Under the pieces are notes generated by a model. That model searched no databases. It worked only from the letters and a program-made list of their open reading frames with translations, and was not told where the DNA came from. Below are positions 25,655-34,580 of a DNA stretch of 64,000 bases, in pieces. Position 1 is the stretch's first letter. The number at the start of each line of letters is the position of its first letter. Origin of the DNA: Mangrovimonas sp. TPBH4 (lineage in GTDB: Bacteria > Bacteroidota > Bacteroidia > Flavobacteriales > Flavobacteriaceae); the NCBI RefSeq assembly GCF_001280505.1, contig NZ_LBIO01000039.1:62001-126000 (forward strand), written 5' to 3'. The position numbers and the translations under genes are program-made.

Positions 25655-26829
25655 AACGATTTCCGGTACTTTTGGGTCATATCAAATATATGCTCTAGAA
25701 TAGCGGCGTCTTGTTCTGTAAATTCAATATTACGTCTTGACATGACTACTTTGGCCACTTCAAATGCTTTTTTAGTTACAAAAGTGGTAGAACCTGAACT
25801 CCCTCCCCAAGCAAAACTAGGAATGAAATTTCTTGGGTATCCACTACCAAAAACATTGGCACTCACACCAACAACAGTTCCAGTGTTAAACATGGTATTG
25901 ATACCCGACTTACTATGATCCCCCATCATCAACCCACAAAACTGTAAGCCTGTTCTAGCAAAACCTTCGGTTTCATAATTCCAAAGACGAACTTCGGCAT
26001 AGTTGTTTTTTAAATTGGAATTATTGGTATCGGCGCCAAGATTACACCATTCTCCCAACACTGAATTCCCCAAAAAGCCATCATGCCCCTTATTGGAATA
26101 GGCAAAAAGAACCGAATTATTAATTTCGCCTCCAACCTTACAATAAGGCCCAACCGTGGTAGGCCCATAAATTTTAGCCCCCATTTTTACTGTCGCACCC
26201 TCGCATAGAGCAAATGGTCCTCGAATGATGGAACCCTCCATAATCTCGGCATCCTTACCAATATAGATAGGTCCGTTTGTAGCATTTAAGGTAACGAATT
26301 CCAATTTGGCACCTTCTTCAATAAAAATCTTATTGGCATGAATGGTATTGTTTGAAGACGGAATTGGCTGAGATTCCTTTCCTTTGGTCAACAGTTCAAA
26401 ATCTTCGGAAATAGCTTCGCCGTTTTTGGCAAAAATATCCCAAGTATACTCTATTTTCAAGACGTCATCTTCAAACTCAATGGCTTCGTACGTTTCAAAA
26501 TCCACTTCTTCCTGAGTATCTGTGGTAAAAAATGCCAACACATCTTCATCCTTAAAAATGGCCTGATTTTCTTTCAAGCTTTTCACCATTTCAACCAATT
26601 CCGCATTGGGAAGATAGGACGCATTGATCATGACGTTCTCCTCCATTTCCACCATTGGAAATTTATCCGAAAGATATTCTTCTGTCAAAGTTGTGGTAGT
26701 GTACCCCAAAAACGTTTCCCATTTTTCACGAATGGTTAAAATACCAACCCGAATATCGGCCACTGGTCGCGTATAGGTAAATGGCAGTAAGTTGTTACGA
26801 GAAGGGCCATCAAAAAGAATATAGTTCAT
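25651..26829 (-). CDS. GlmU-like sugar nucleotidyltransferase/left-handed beta-helix protein
   Basis: A 392-residue protein from the ATG at 26829 (MNYILFDGPSRNNLLPFTY); a longer frame from 26877 adds a poorly conserved lead. The N-terminal half resembles a degenerate nucleotidyltransferase with FTYTRPVADIRVGILTIREKW. The C-terminal half (about 190-370) is a hexapeptide-repeat left-handed beta helix (YIGKDAEIMEGSIIRGP, KMGAKIYGPTTVGPYCKVGGEI). Bacteroidota genomes carry this as a GlmU-family protein of uncertain reaction; the usual GGxGTR pyrophosphorylase loop is absent, so true GlmU activity is doubtful. It has its own promoter just beyond the rpmE terminator. Confidence 0.85.
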   Translation of the reverse strand: MNYILFDGPSRNNLLPFTYTRPVADIRVGILTIREKWETFLGYTTTTLTEEYLSDKFPMVEMEENVMINASYLPNAELVEMVKSLKENQAIFKDEDVLAFFTTDTQEEVDFETYEAIEFEDDVLKIEYTWDIFAKNGEAISEDFELLTKGKESQPIPSSNNTIHANKIFIEEGAKLEFVTLNATNGPIYIGKDAEIMEGSIIRGPFALCEGATVKMGAKIYGPTTVGPYCKVGGEINNSVLFAYSNKGHDGFLGNSVLGEWCNLGADTNNSNLKNNYAEVRLWNYETEGFARTGLQFCGLMMGDHSKSGINTMFNTGTVVGVSANVFGSGYPRNFIPSFAWGGSSGSTTFVTKKAFEVAKVVMSRRNIEFTEQDAAILEHIFDMTQKYRKSF

Positions 26830-26900
26830 TTGAAATAAGTTAAAGATTAATAAGGCGAAAACTCCTGAGATTTCCAACTAAACCTACCGTTAAGCCACCT

Positions 26901-26908
26901 CAAAAATA
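26901..26908 (-). promoter_or_regulatory. Predicted -7 promoter element of the GlmU-like gene
   Basis: Minus-strand TATTTTTG lies 72 bases before the chosen ATG and just past the rpmE terminator. It also lies upstream of the alternative start at 26877. Confidence 0.5.
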
Positions 26909-26928
26909 CCATATTTAGTCAAAACAAA

Positions 26929-26958
26929 AAAGCCTTTGGGACGTTTCCCAAAGGCTTT
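26929..26958 (-). terminator. Intrinsic terminator of rpmE2
   Basis: A 13-bp perfect stem (AAAGCCTTTGGGA and its complement) with a 4-base loop. A T-run follows on the minus strand. Confidence 0.92.
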
Positions 26959-26982
26959 AAATGTATATAAAGACGCTTTAAA

Positions 26983-27234
26983 TTACTTTTTGAATTTTGC
27001 GTATTTGTTTTTGAATTTATCAATACGTCCAGCGGTATCAACCAATTTGGATTTACCGGTATAAAACGGGTGAGACGTTCTTGAAATCTCTAACTTAATC
27101 AATGGATACTCAACCCCATCCACTTCTAAAGTTTCGTTAGTAACTGCTGTTGACTTTGTTAAAAATACGTCCTCGTTAGACATATCTTTAAATGCTACAA
27201 GTCTATAATTTTCTGGATGTATACCTTTTTTCAT
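26983..27234 (-). CDS. rpmE2: 50S ribosomal protein L31 type B
   Basis: An 83-residue ribosomal protein beginning [18 protein letters not shown] and containing [11 protein letters not shown], the L31 signature. The zinc-binding CxxC found in type A L31 is absent, so this is type B. It has a consensus promoter TTG-N19-TAAATTTG and a strong terminator. Confidence 0.97.
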   Translation of the reverse strand: MKKGIHPENYRLVAFKDMSNEDVFLTKSTAVTNETLEVDGVEYPLIKLEISRTSHPFYTGKSKLVDTAGRIDKFKNKYAKFKK

Positions 27235-27271
27235 CGCTAAAGCTATTTTATCGTTTCATTTTTTCGAGCTG

Positions 27272-27301
27272 CAAATTTAAGCATTTTTTACTTATGTACA
27301 A
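27272..27301 (-). promoter_or_regulatory. rpmE2 promoter (TTG-N19-TAAATTTG)
   Basis: On the minus strand TTG at 27299-27301 and TAAATTTG at 27272-27279 have exactly 19 bases between them. The leader is about 30 nt. Confidence 0.85.
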
Positions 27302-27345
27302 TGTTTTTTTAATTTTTATTGCAGTAAATTTATGTAACGTTTTAT

Positions 27346-27353
27346 TATATTTG
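27346..27353 (+). promoter_or_regulatory. Predicted -7 promoter element of the DUF4199 gene
   Basis: TATATTTG lies 40 bases before the ATG at 27394. A GTG at 27367 would be at or just after the predicted transcription start, favouring the ATG. Confidence 0.55.
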
Positions 27354-27393
27354 ATTACTAACCCTAGTGAAAACTAAAAAAATAATCATTACA

Positions 27394-27924
27394 ATGGAAA
27401 AATCTATTAAGTCCTCTGCCCTAAATTACGGACTTTACCTTGGCGCTACGCTTGTATTGGTAACCGTTCTTTCTTATGCTATTAACCTTGAACTTTTGAC
27501 TAAATGGTGGCTTGGAATCATTTTATTCTTAGTGATTCTTGTCTTCGGAATTGTATCTACCGCCAGGTCCAAGGGTTTGTTAAAAGGGTTTATCTCATTT
27601 AAGGAAGCGTTTTCCTCCTATTTCATCACGATAGCTGTTGGGTTCTTAATCAGTACTTTGGTAAGCGTTGTACTATTTAATGTTATTGATCCTGAAGCTT
27701 CAGAAATACTTAAGGAAAACGTCATGGAAAGTTCTCGTCAGATGATGGAAAATTTTGGAGCCCCGCAATCTGAAATTGATAAGGCCATGACACAAATGGA
27801 AAGTGAAAATCAATTTGCTATGGCAAATCAATTAAGGTCTGTTGCCTTTCAACTTGTATTCTTTGCCATCATTGGACTTATCGTTGCATTGGCCATGAAA
27901 CGCAATGATCCTAACGCGGCTTAA
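27394..27924 (+). CDS. DUF4199 domain-containing membrane protein
   Basis: A 176-residue protein starting MEKSIKSSALNYGLYLG, with four hydrophobic helices (about 12-27, 36-52, 68-92 and 147-165). A charged loop (EILKENVMESSRQMMENFG) follows helix 3. This is the DUF4199 family, common in Bacteroidota and often found next to a family-2 glycosyltransferase, as here (43 bp upstream of it). Function unknown. The start was chosen at the ATG rather than an upstream GTG. Confidence 0.85.
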   Translation: MEKSIKSSALNYGLYLGATLVLVTVLSYAINLELLTKWWLGIILFLVILVFGIVSTARSKGLLKGFISFKEAFSSYFITIAVGFLISTLVSVVLFNVIDPEASEILKENVMESSRQMMENFGAPQSEIDKAMTQMESENQFAMANQLRSVAFQLVFFAIIGLIVALAMKRNDPNAA

Positions 27925-27934
27925 ATAATTTCTT

Positions 27935-27942
27935 TACTTTTG
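27935..27942 (+). promoter_or_regulatory. Predicted -7 promoter element of the glycosyltransferase gene
   Basis: TACTTTTG matches TAnnTTTG, 25 bases before the ATG at 27968. The gene may also be read from the upstream DUF4199 promoter. Confidence 0.45.
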
Positions 27943-27967
27943 GACGTAGAATTTTGAATTACACTCC

Positions 27968-28915
27968 ATGGATATATCAGTAGTTATACCGCTACTTAAC
28001 GAACAAGAGTCTTTAACAGAACTACATGATTGGATTGCACGCGTTATGCAATCCAATCATTTTTCATATGAAATCCTTTTTATAGACGATGGTAGTACAG
28101 ACCGGTCTTGGCAAACCATTGTTGAATTGTCTAAAAAAGATTCCAACGTAAAAGGAATTCGTTTTTTGAAGAATTTTGGGAAATCTCAGGCACTACATGC
28201 TGGTTTTTCTAAGGCTGAAGGAAACGTGATCATCACCATGGATGCCGACTTACAGGACAACCCTGAAGAAATCCCTGAACTCTACCAAATGATTGTTCAG
28301 GACGACTACGATATGGTATCTGGATGGAAAAAGAAACGCTACGATTCCGTCCTTACCAAAAACATGCCTTCCAAACTCTTTAACTGGGCGGCAAGAAAAA
28401 CCTCGGGTGTCAGCTTAAATGATTTCAACTGTGGTTTGAAAGCCTACAACAAAAATGTGGTAAAAAACATAGATGTTAAAGGTGAAATGCACCGTTACAT
28501 TCCTGTTTTGGCAAAAAATGCCGGCTTTTTGAAAATTGGCGAAAAGGTGGTGCAGCACCAAGCAAGAAAATACGGCACCACCAAATTTGGCATGGACCGT
28601 TTTATCCACGGCTTTTTAGACTTGATTACCATATGGTTCATTTCCAGATTTGCACGGCGCCCAATGCACCTTTTTGGTGCACTGGGAGTTATCATGGTTA
28701 CTATTGGATTTATCTTTGCACTTTATTTGGGTATCGACAAGCTCTTTATCCACCCGCAAGGCAGATTGATTACGGAACGTCCTCAATTTTACATCTCACT
28801 GACCACCATGATTATGGGAGCTCAGTTTTTTGTGGCAGGATTTTTAGGCGAAACCATCCTACAAACCAAAGAAGACAAAAAGCGCTATTTAATTAAAAGC
28901 GAACTCAACTTTTAG
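27968..28915 (+). CDS. Family 2 glycosyltransferase, DPM1/GtrB-like
   Basis: A 315-residue enzyme. The GT-A domain (about 1-225) starts ISVVIPLLNEQESLTEL and has the nucleotide/metal motif DADLQDNPEEIPEL (DxD) and KNFGKSQALHAGF. Two C-terminal membrane helices lie near 235-257 and 275-297. It resembles polyprenyl-phosphate sugar transferases that load a sugar from a nucleotide donor onto a lipid carrier at the inner membrane. The sugar and acceptor are not evident. A hairpin overlapping the next promoter ends it. Confidence 0.9.
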   Translation: MDISVVIPLLNEQESLTELHDWIARVMQSNHFSYEILFIDDGSTDRSWQTIVELSKKDSNVKGIRFLKNFGKSQALHAGFSKAEGNVIITMDADLQDNPEEIPELYQMIVQDDYDMVSGWKKKRYDSVLTKNMPSKLFNWAARKTSGVSLNDFNCGLKAYNKNVVKNIDVKGEMHRYIPVLAKNAGFLKIGEKVVQHQARKYGTTKFGMDRFIHGFLDLITIWFISRFARRPMHLFGALGVIMVTIGFIFALYLGIDKLFIHPQGRLITERPQFYISLTTMIMGAQFFVAGFLGETILQTKEDKKRYLIKSELNF

Positions 28916-28959
28916 AAAGAAAGCAATTTAACTTTCTTAAAACCATTTCATCAACTCAA

Positions 28960-28995
28960 AAGCATCTCATAAAATGTATGAAATGCTTATTTTTG
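28960..28995 (+). terminator. Terminator hairpin fused to a promoter
   Basis: AAGCATCTCAT pairs with ATGAAATGCTT (one mismatch, 7-base loop). The following T-rich run is part of TATTTTTG (28988-28995), which matches the -7 box 17 bases before the phosphohexomutase ATG. The same bases may end one transcript and start the next. Confidence 0.55.
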
Positions 28996-29012
28996 TGATA
29001 TAATATTAGCTT

Positions 29013-30740
29013 ATGAACACTTTAGAACCTCAATTACAGGAACGCATCCAAACGTGGTTAACCGCAACCTTTGATGCCGATACCCAGCAACATATCAAAT
29101 CTTTAATGGACAGCAATCCCAACGAACTGAAAGAATCCTTTTATAAGGATTTAGAATTCGGTACCGGGGGAATGCGTGGTATTATGGGCGTTGGCACCAA
29201 CCGTATCAACAAGTATACGCTTGGAAAAAACACCCAAGGATTGAGCAACTACCTATATAAATGCTTCCCTAATCAGCCTATTAAAGTGGTTATTGCCTAC
29301 GACTGTAGACATAATAGTAAAACTTTGGCAAAAGTGGTTGCAGATGTGTTCTCTGCCAATAATATTGAAGTATATCTGTTTGAGGATTTACGCCCTACGC
29401 CTGAACTTTCCTTTGCTGTGAAACACCTAGGATGCCAATGCGGAATTGTTTTAACAGCATCACACAACCCGCCCGAATATAACGGGTACAAAGTATATTG
29501 GAAAGATGGAGGTCAATTAGTTCCTCCTCAAGACCATGAAACTATCGAAGAAATAAATGCATTGGATTATTCGGAGGTTAAATTCAATGTCAATGAAGAC
29601 TTGATTCATTTTATAGGAAAAGAAATTGACGATACCTTTGTAGATGCCGCTGTTGCCAATGCTAGTTTTACTAGTCAGGAAGCGAAAGACAATTTAAACA
29701 TTGTGTTCACGCCATTGCATGGAACATCCATCACCACGATTCCGGAAACCTTAAAACGTGCAGGCTTTAAAAATGTTCATATTGTTGACGCCCAAAGTGA
29801 ACCAAACGGAGACTTCCCTACGGTGGCTTCCCCTAACCCGGAAGAACCTGAAGCTTTAAAAATGGCCTTGGAATTGGCTGAAGAAGTAAATGCAGATATC
29901 GTAATAGGAACCGATCCCGATAGTGACCGTTTAGGAGTCGCTGTAAGAGATTTGGAAGGCAACATGGTATTATTGAATGGAAACCAGACCATGATCATGA
30001 TGACAGAGTTTCTATTGAAACAATGGCATGATAAAGATTTAATCAAAGGAAAAGAGTTTATTGGCTCCACTATTGTATCTACTCCAATGATGCAAAACCT
30101 AGCCGATGCTTTTGGAGTATCCTATAAAGTCGGGCTTACCGGTTTTAAATGGATCGCCAAAATGATTGTTGACTTCCCTGAATTGAAATTTATTGGTGGT
30201 GGTGAAGAAAGTTTCGGATTTATGGTTGGGGATTTTGTGCGCGATAAAGATGCCGTGACCTCTACCCTACTAGCTTGCGAAATTGCCGCGTATACAAAAG
30301 CGCAAGGTAGCTCATTCTATCAAGGTTTAATTGAAGCCTACGTGAAATATGGATTCTTTAAAGAACGCTTGATCTCTTTAACTAAAAAAGGAATTTCCGG
30401 TGCAGAAGAAATCAAACAAATGATGGTTGATGCACGCCAAAACCCATTGAAAGAAGTGAATGGTTCAAAAGTGGTGACCGTGGACGATTACCAATTATCC
30501 ACTTCAAAAGATTTAATACAAGGCACTGAAAGTCCTATCGACATTCCAAAATCCAATGTGCTAATATATACAACCGAAGACGGTAGCAGAATTGCCCTGA
30601 GACCTAGTGGTACAGAACCAAAGATCAAGTTTTACATTAGCGTAAACACGACGTTGGACAATGTGTCAGAATTCAAAGCTGTGGAACAAAAATTGGAATC
30701 GAAAATCGATGCCATTTTAAAGGCCATGAAACTCAATTAA
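29013..30740 (+). CDS. Phosphoglucomutase/phosphomannomutase family protein
   Basis: A 575-residue alpha-D-phosphohexomutase that interconverts hexose 1- and 6-phosphates. Active-site Ser lies in TASHNPP, the Mg site in [10 protein letters not shown], the sugar-binding loop in GGGEESFGF and the phosphate-binding loop in [10 protein letters not shown]. The size fits the PgcA-type phosphoglucomutases. The stop codon shares one base with the ATG of the ABC exporter downstream (TAATGG), so the pair is coupled. Confidence 0.93.
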   Translation: MNTLEPQLQERIQTWLTATFDADTQQHIKSLMDSNPNELKESFYKDLEFGTGGMRGIMGVGTNRINKYTLGKNTQGLSNYLYKCFPNQPIKVVIAYDCRHNSKTLAKVVADVFSANNIEVYLFEDLRPTPELSFAVKHLGCQCGIVLTASHNPPEYNGYKVYWKDGGQLVPPQDHETIEEINALDYSEVKFNVNEDLIHFIGKEIDDTFVDAAVANASFTSQEAKDNLNIVFTPLHGTSITTIPETLKRAGFKNVHIVDAQSEPNGDFPTVASPNPEEPEALKMALELAEEVNADIVIGTDPDSDRLGVAVRDLEGNMVLLNGNQTMIMMTEFLLKQWHDKDLIKGKEFIGSTIVSTPMMQNLADAFGVSYKVGLTGFKWIAKMIVDFPELKFIGGGEESFGFMVGDFVRDKDAVTSTLLACEIAAYTKAQGSSFYQGLIEAYVKYGFFKERLISLTKKGISGAEEIKQMMVDARQNPLKEVNGSKVVTVDDYQLSTSKDLIQGTESPIDIPKSNVLIYTTEDGSRIALRPSGTEPKIKFYISVNTTLDNVSEFKAVEQKLESKIDAILKAMKLN

Positions 30741-32566
30741 TGGAATACCTAAAAAAACTGTCGCAATTCATACTTCCTTATAAAAAGTATGGGTATCTCA
30801 ATATTTTCTTCAATGTGCTCTACGCACTGTTCAGTACACTGGGCATGGTAGCTTTAATGCCCATGATTAGTGTATTGTTTGGAGAAACAGAACAGCTTAC
30901 GGTAAAACCTGTGTATAAAGGCATCACAGAGCTTAAGTCGTTTGGCCAGGATTACTTAAATTACTTTGTTACCACAACCAATACCAACGAGGGTCCAGAG
31001 CGCACCTTGTTATACATGATCATTTTGATCATTAGCTTGTTTTTGCTTAAAAATCTGTTCAATTATCTAGCATTGTATTCTATAACCTTTCTGAGGAATG
31101 GTGTTCTAAAGGATTTAAGAAATGCCATATACGACAAAGTAATTACCTTGCCCATTTCCTATTATTCCGAGAAGAAAAAAGGTGATATCATTGCACGTAT
31201 TTCTGGTGATGTCAATGAAGTTAAGAACTCATTATTGGCTGTTTTAGAGCTTATTGTTAAAGAACCTTTAACCATTGCTTTTGCCATCGTCATGATGTTT
31301 GCCATCTCCACTAAACTCACCATTTTTGTGTTTTTGTTTATTCCGGTAGCAGGGTTGATTATTTCTAGAATTGGTAAAAGTTTGAAGCGTAAATCCAATA
31401 AAGTACAAACAGAACAAGGGATTTTTCTTTCAACGCTTGAAGAAACTTTAAGCGGACTTAAAGTCATTAAAGGGTTTAATGCCGAAAAACGATTCAATGA
31501 TAAATTCCAGGATTCCACAAACCGTTTTTATCATTTTTCAAACACCTTACTAAACAGGCAAAACCTAGCATCTCCTACCAGTGAGTTTTTAGGAATCGTT
31601 ACCATTGCCGCCCTGTTGTGGTATGGAGGAAGCATGGTTCTTATTGAAAACAGCCTCTCAGGAGGTGCGTTTATCTCCTATATGGCTTTATCCTATCAAA
31701 TATTAACGCCTGCAAAGGCAATTAGTAAAGCGAGTTATAAAGTAAAGGCTGGAAATGCAGCAGCCGATCGCGTCTTGGAAATATTGAATACAGAATCTCC
31801 TTTACAGGATAAACCGAATGCAAAAGTTAAAAATAACTTTACCACGGCTATCGATGTTAACAATATTTCCTTTAAATATGAAGACGAATGGGTGCTCAAA
31901 GATTTCTCTATTAGGGTTCCAAAAGGAAAAACTGTGGCTCTGGTAGGGCAATCTGGAAGTGGAAAAAGTACCATTGCCAATTTGGTGACCCGATTTTATG
32001 ATGTCAACAAAGGTAGCATAACCATAGATGGTGATGATATTCGTGATCTTACGAAGCATTCCCTAAGAGCTCTAATTGGCTTAGTGACACAAGACTCCAT
32101 TCTATTTAACGATTCCATAAAAAACAATATGCTGATCGGTAAAGAAGACGCCACTGATGAAGAAATTATCGAGGCCTTAAAAATTGCCAACGCTTGGGAA
32201 TTTGTAAGCACACTTCCAAACGGTATAGAAACCAATATTGGTGACTCCGGAAACAAACTTTCTGGAGGCCAAAAGCAACGTCTAAGTATTGCCAGAGCGG
32301 TTTTAAAGAATCCTCCTATTATGATTTTGGACGAAGCCACTTCAGCATTGGATACCGAAAGTGAGCGATTGGTACAGGATGCTCTCGAAAAAATGATGCT
32401 GCACCGTACCTCTATTGTCATAGCCCATAGGTTATCTACCATTCAAAATGCAGATGAAATTATTGTCATGCAAAAAGGACAAATTGTAGAACAAGGTTCC
32501 CACGACGAACTTCTTGCCAAAAACGGAGCTTACAAAAAGCTTGTGGAAATGCAAAGTTTCGACTAA
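30740..32566 (+). CDS. ABC transporter ATP-binding/permease protein, MsbA-like
   Basis: A 608-residue half-transporter with a six-helix membrane domain (about 15-330) and an ATPase domain (about 365-600). The ATPase shows Walker A GQSGSGKST, Q-loop VTQDS, signature LSGGQKQRLSIARA, Walker B IMILDEATSALD and the His switch IAHRLST. It probably works as a homodimeric exporter or lipid flippase at the inner membrane. The substrate is not determined by sequence. It is coupled to the phosphohexomutase gene and followed by a terminator. Confidence 0.93.
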   Translation: MEYLKKLSQFILPYKKYGYLNIFFNVLYALFSTLGMVALMPMISVLFGETEQLTVKPVYKGITELKSFGQDYLNYFVTTTNTNEGPERTLLYMIILIISLFLLKNLFNYLALYSITFLRNGVLKDLRNAIYDKVITLPISYYSEKKKGDIIARISGDVNEVKNSLLAVLELIVKEPLTIAFAIVMMFAISTKLTIFVFLFIPVAGLIISRIGKSLKRKSNKVQTEQGIFLSTLEETLSGLKVIKGFNAEKRFNDKFQDSTNRFYHFSNTLLNRQNLASPTSEFLGIVTIAALLWYGGSMVLIENSLSGGAFISYMALSYQILTPAKAISKASYKVKAGNAAADRVLEILNTESPLQDKPNAKVKNNFTTAIDVNNISFKYEDEWVLKDFSIRVPKGKTVALVGQSGSGKSTIANLVTRFYDVNKGSITIDGDDIRDLTKHSLRALIGLVTQDSILFNDSIKNNMLIGKEDATDEEIIEALKIANAWEFVSTLPNGIETNIGDSGNKLSGGQKQRLSIARAVLKNPPIMILDEATSALDTESERLVQDALEKMMLHRTSIVIAHRLSTIQNADEIIVMQKGQIVEQGSHDELLAKNGAYKKLVEMQSFD

Positions 32567-32592
32567 CAAAACAGGTCCTCTTATAAAGCCAG

Positions 32593-32628
32593 AAAAGGAT
32601 GTGACAGTTGTCGCATCCTTTTCTTTTT
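32593..32628 (+). terminator. Intrinsic terminator of the mutase-exporter unit
   Basis: AAAAGGATG and GAC pair with GTC and CATCCTTTT around an AGTT loop, followed by a T-rich stretch. The remaining gap to 32861 (about 230 bp) holds no ORF or motif I can support. Confidence 0.8.
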
Positions 32629-32861
32629 ATATTACCAGATTTGGGGACACTGGTAACAGGTTAGTAGGTTAGGCTGATGTAAACTTAGAACATTTTTTCA
32701 TACAAACCAAGGAAAAAATGCATTTTATCGTGTTTTATTGCACTTAATCGATGGTAAGCATCGTTAAACATCTCATTTACAACGCATTAACTTAATTTCC
32801 GTTTTTATGAAATTTCCATTAAACTTTTCCTAATTTACAGGGTCTAAGCAATAAATAACAG

Positions 32862-33404
32862 GTGATAAGCGAACAAGACCTCATAGTTCAACTAAAAACA
32901 GAACGCACCAAGGAACAGGCATTTAAAGAATTACTGTCCCTATACAAGGAGCGTTTGTACTGGCACATCAGGAAAATTGTAATTTCCCACGATGACGCCG
33001 ATGATGTCTTGCAAAATACATTTATAAAAGTTTACAAAAACATCCATAATTTTAAAGGAGAAAGTCAATTGTTTTCATGGATGTACCGGATTGCAACCAA
33101 TGAATCCATCACCTTTCTCAACCGAAAAGCGAAGTTTTTAAAAGTTTCAAGTGAAGAAATTCAGCAACAGGCCATAAACAATCTAAAAGCCGATGTGTAT
33201 TTTGAAGGTGAGGAAATTCAATTGAAATTACAAAAAGCCATCGCCCTACTGCCACAAAAGCAACAACTAATTTTTAATATGAAATATTTTGATGATATTA
33301 CATATCGGGAAATGGCTGATATTTTAGAAACTAGTGAAGGCGCCCTAAAAGCATCCTATCATATAGCCGTTAAGAAAATAGAAAAATACTTAAGTTCGCA
33401 TTAA
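32862..33404 (+). CDS. RNA polymerase sigma factor, ECF subfamily
   Basis: A 180-residue ECF sigma factor starting at GTG. Region 2 (about 10-85) contains DDADDVLQNTFIKVYKNIHNFKGESQLFSW (split over the -10 binding helices), and region 4 (about 125-175) contains LLPQKQQLIFNMKYFDDITYREMADIL. It heads a three-gene unit with a one-TM partner and an exported Spy-like protein. This suggests a sigma / anti-sigma / periplasmic sensor arrangement. No clear promoter could be assigned upstream. Confidence 0.92.
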   Translation: MISEQDLIVQLKTERTKEQAFKELLSLYKERLYWHIRKIVISHDDADDVLQNTFIKVYKNIHNFKGESQLFSWMYRIATNESITFLNRKAKFLKVSSEEIQQQAINNLKADVYFEGEEIQLKLQKAIALLPQKQQLIFNMKYFDDITYREMADILETSEGALKASYHIAVKKIEKYLSSH

Positions 33405-33435
33405 ACCTTTTGGGGCTATTTCAGTCAAATAAACA

Positions 33436-33948
33436 ATGAAACACAACAAATTACATCTTAGCAAAAGTACAGGACATCAAGTTCCTGAGGGCTATTTTGA
33501 TAAGGTCGAGGAGGCGCTTTGGGACCAAGCCAAATTGTCAAGCCAAATTGATAGTCATGGATTTGATGTGCCAGATAATTACTTTGATACTTTTGAGACC
33601 AAGGTTTTAAGAAAACTTAAAAACAAAACCTCTGCCACTAAAATCCTTCCGTTATGGACATGGAAAACCTCACTTTATGCAAGTGGCATTGCAGCTAGCA
33701 TTCTTTTAATATTGGGTATATTTCTTAATTCCAATAGCGACATAGATTTTAATGACCTAGAAACAGTTTCCATTGAAAGCTATTTATCCGAAGAAGAATT
33801 TACAGATCAAGACCTAGCAGCTTTGACCGCTGAGGACTATATGCTTTTTGATGGGTTTAACGAAACCAACATCCCAGATGTAACCATAGAAAATTATCTT
33901 ATAGAACATTCGTCACTGGACGATTTGGAATACATATCAGAACCATGA
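33436..33948 (+). CDS. Putative anti-sigma factor, one-TM protein with repeated VPxxYFD motif
   Basis: A 170-residue protein. The cytoplasmic N-terminal part holds two copies of a short motif, VPEGYFDKVE (about 16-25) and VPDNYFDTFE (about 44-53). One membrane helix follows (about 78-96, LYASGIAASILLILGIFL), then an acidic tail with two IExYL elements. It sits 31 bp after the ECF sigma gene and overlaps the next start by 4 bp (ATGA), which supports an anti-sigma role. No zinc motif is seen. Function is inferred from context. Confidence 0.75.
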   Translation: MKHNKLHLSKSTGHQVPEGYFDKVEEALWDQAKLSSQIDSHGFDVPDNYFDTFETKVLRKLKNKTSATKILPLWTWKTSLYASGIAASILLILGIFLNSNSDIDFNDLETVSIESYLSEEEFTDQDLAALTAEDYMLFDGFNETNIPDVTIENYLIEHSSLDDLEYISEP

Positions 33949-34388
33949 GACAATTCACTTTAACATTACTATTCTTCTGTATCGGTCTGGGCATACAAGC
34001 TCAAGAACCAGATAGAGAGAAAATCAAGACCTTGAAAATTGCCTTCCTAACAGAACGATTGAACCTCACCAAAAAAGAGGCTCAAGAATTTTGGCCAGTT
34101 TACAATTCCTTCGAAGAAACCAATAACAAGCTTAGACATGAAGCCTTCACTAAACGAAGAAACACTAATTTGGATAATTTAACCGAGGCCGAAGCACAAA
34201 GTCTTCTAAATGAAATTGCAGCTATTGAAGACCAACGCCAGGAGTTAAAGGCGAAATTTATCAAGGACCTTCAGGGTATTTTATCTGCAAAAAAAATACT
34301 GCTTCTAAAAAAGTCTGAAGATGACTTTAAACATCAAATGTTTGAGGAATTCAAAAAACGTCGTCGCGAACAACATGGGAAACCATAA
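33945..34388 (+). CDS. Exported Spy/CpxP-like protein of the ECF module
   Basis: A 147-residue protein with a signal peptide (cleavage near IQAQ). The rest is an all-helical, highly charged chain: LTERLNLTKKEAQEFWPVYN, then a long helix with LLNEIAAIEDQRQELKAKF. The LT-x-x-E-A-x-x-F pattern resembles LTxxQ repeats of Spy/CpxP-type periplasmic chaperones. Together with the upstream sigma and anti-sigma genes it may sense envelope stress. A weak hairpin (GAAGTC/GGCTTC) with a T-run follows at about 34391-34420. Confidence 0.72.
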   Translation: MRQFTLTLLFFCIGLGIQAQEPDREKIKTLKIAFLTERLNLTKKEAQEFWPVYNSFEETNNKLRHEAFTKRRNTNLDNLTEAEAQSLLNEIAAIEDQRQELKAKFIKDLQGILSAKKILLLKKSEDDFKHQMFEEFKKRRREQHGKP

Positions 34389-34490
34389 TAAAAAGGAAGT
34401 CAAAATGGCTTCTTTTTTTATTTAAAACATGACTTTTTGATAGGATTATGTTTTACTTAAAATTCTTATGACAATTCGTAGCTTTTAAAC

Positions 34491-34498
34491 TACCTTTG
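34491..34498 (+). promoter_or_regulatory. Predicted -7 promoter element
   Basis: TACCTTTG matches TAnnTTTG, 82 bases before the methyltransferase ATG at 34581. No perfect -33 element. Confidence 0.45.
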
Positions 34499-34580
34499 CA
34501 TGTTTTTATTTTTTAAATCCGGCCACTGTTAATCTATTGCGTTAAAACCAATTAGCCAACAGGACCTTGAACATTACAAT

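Noticed and set aside
32650-32680. GGTTAG-type repeats upstream of the second ECF sigma as another heptad array
   Set aside because: Only two GGTTAG copies with an 8-base spacing are present, so the 7-bp phase and unit count of the real arrays are not met.
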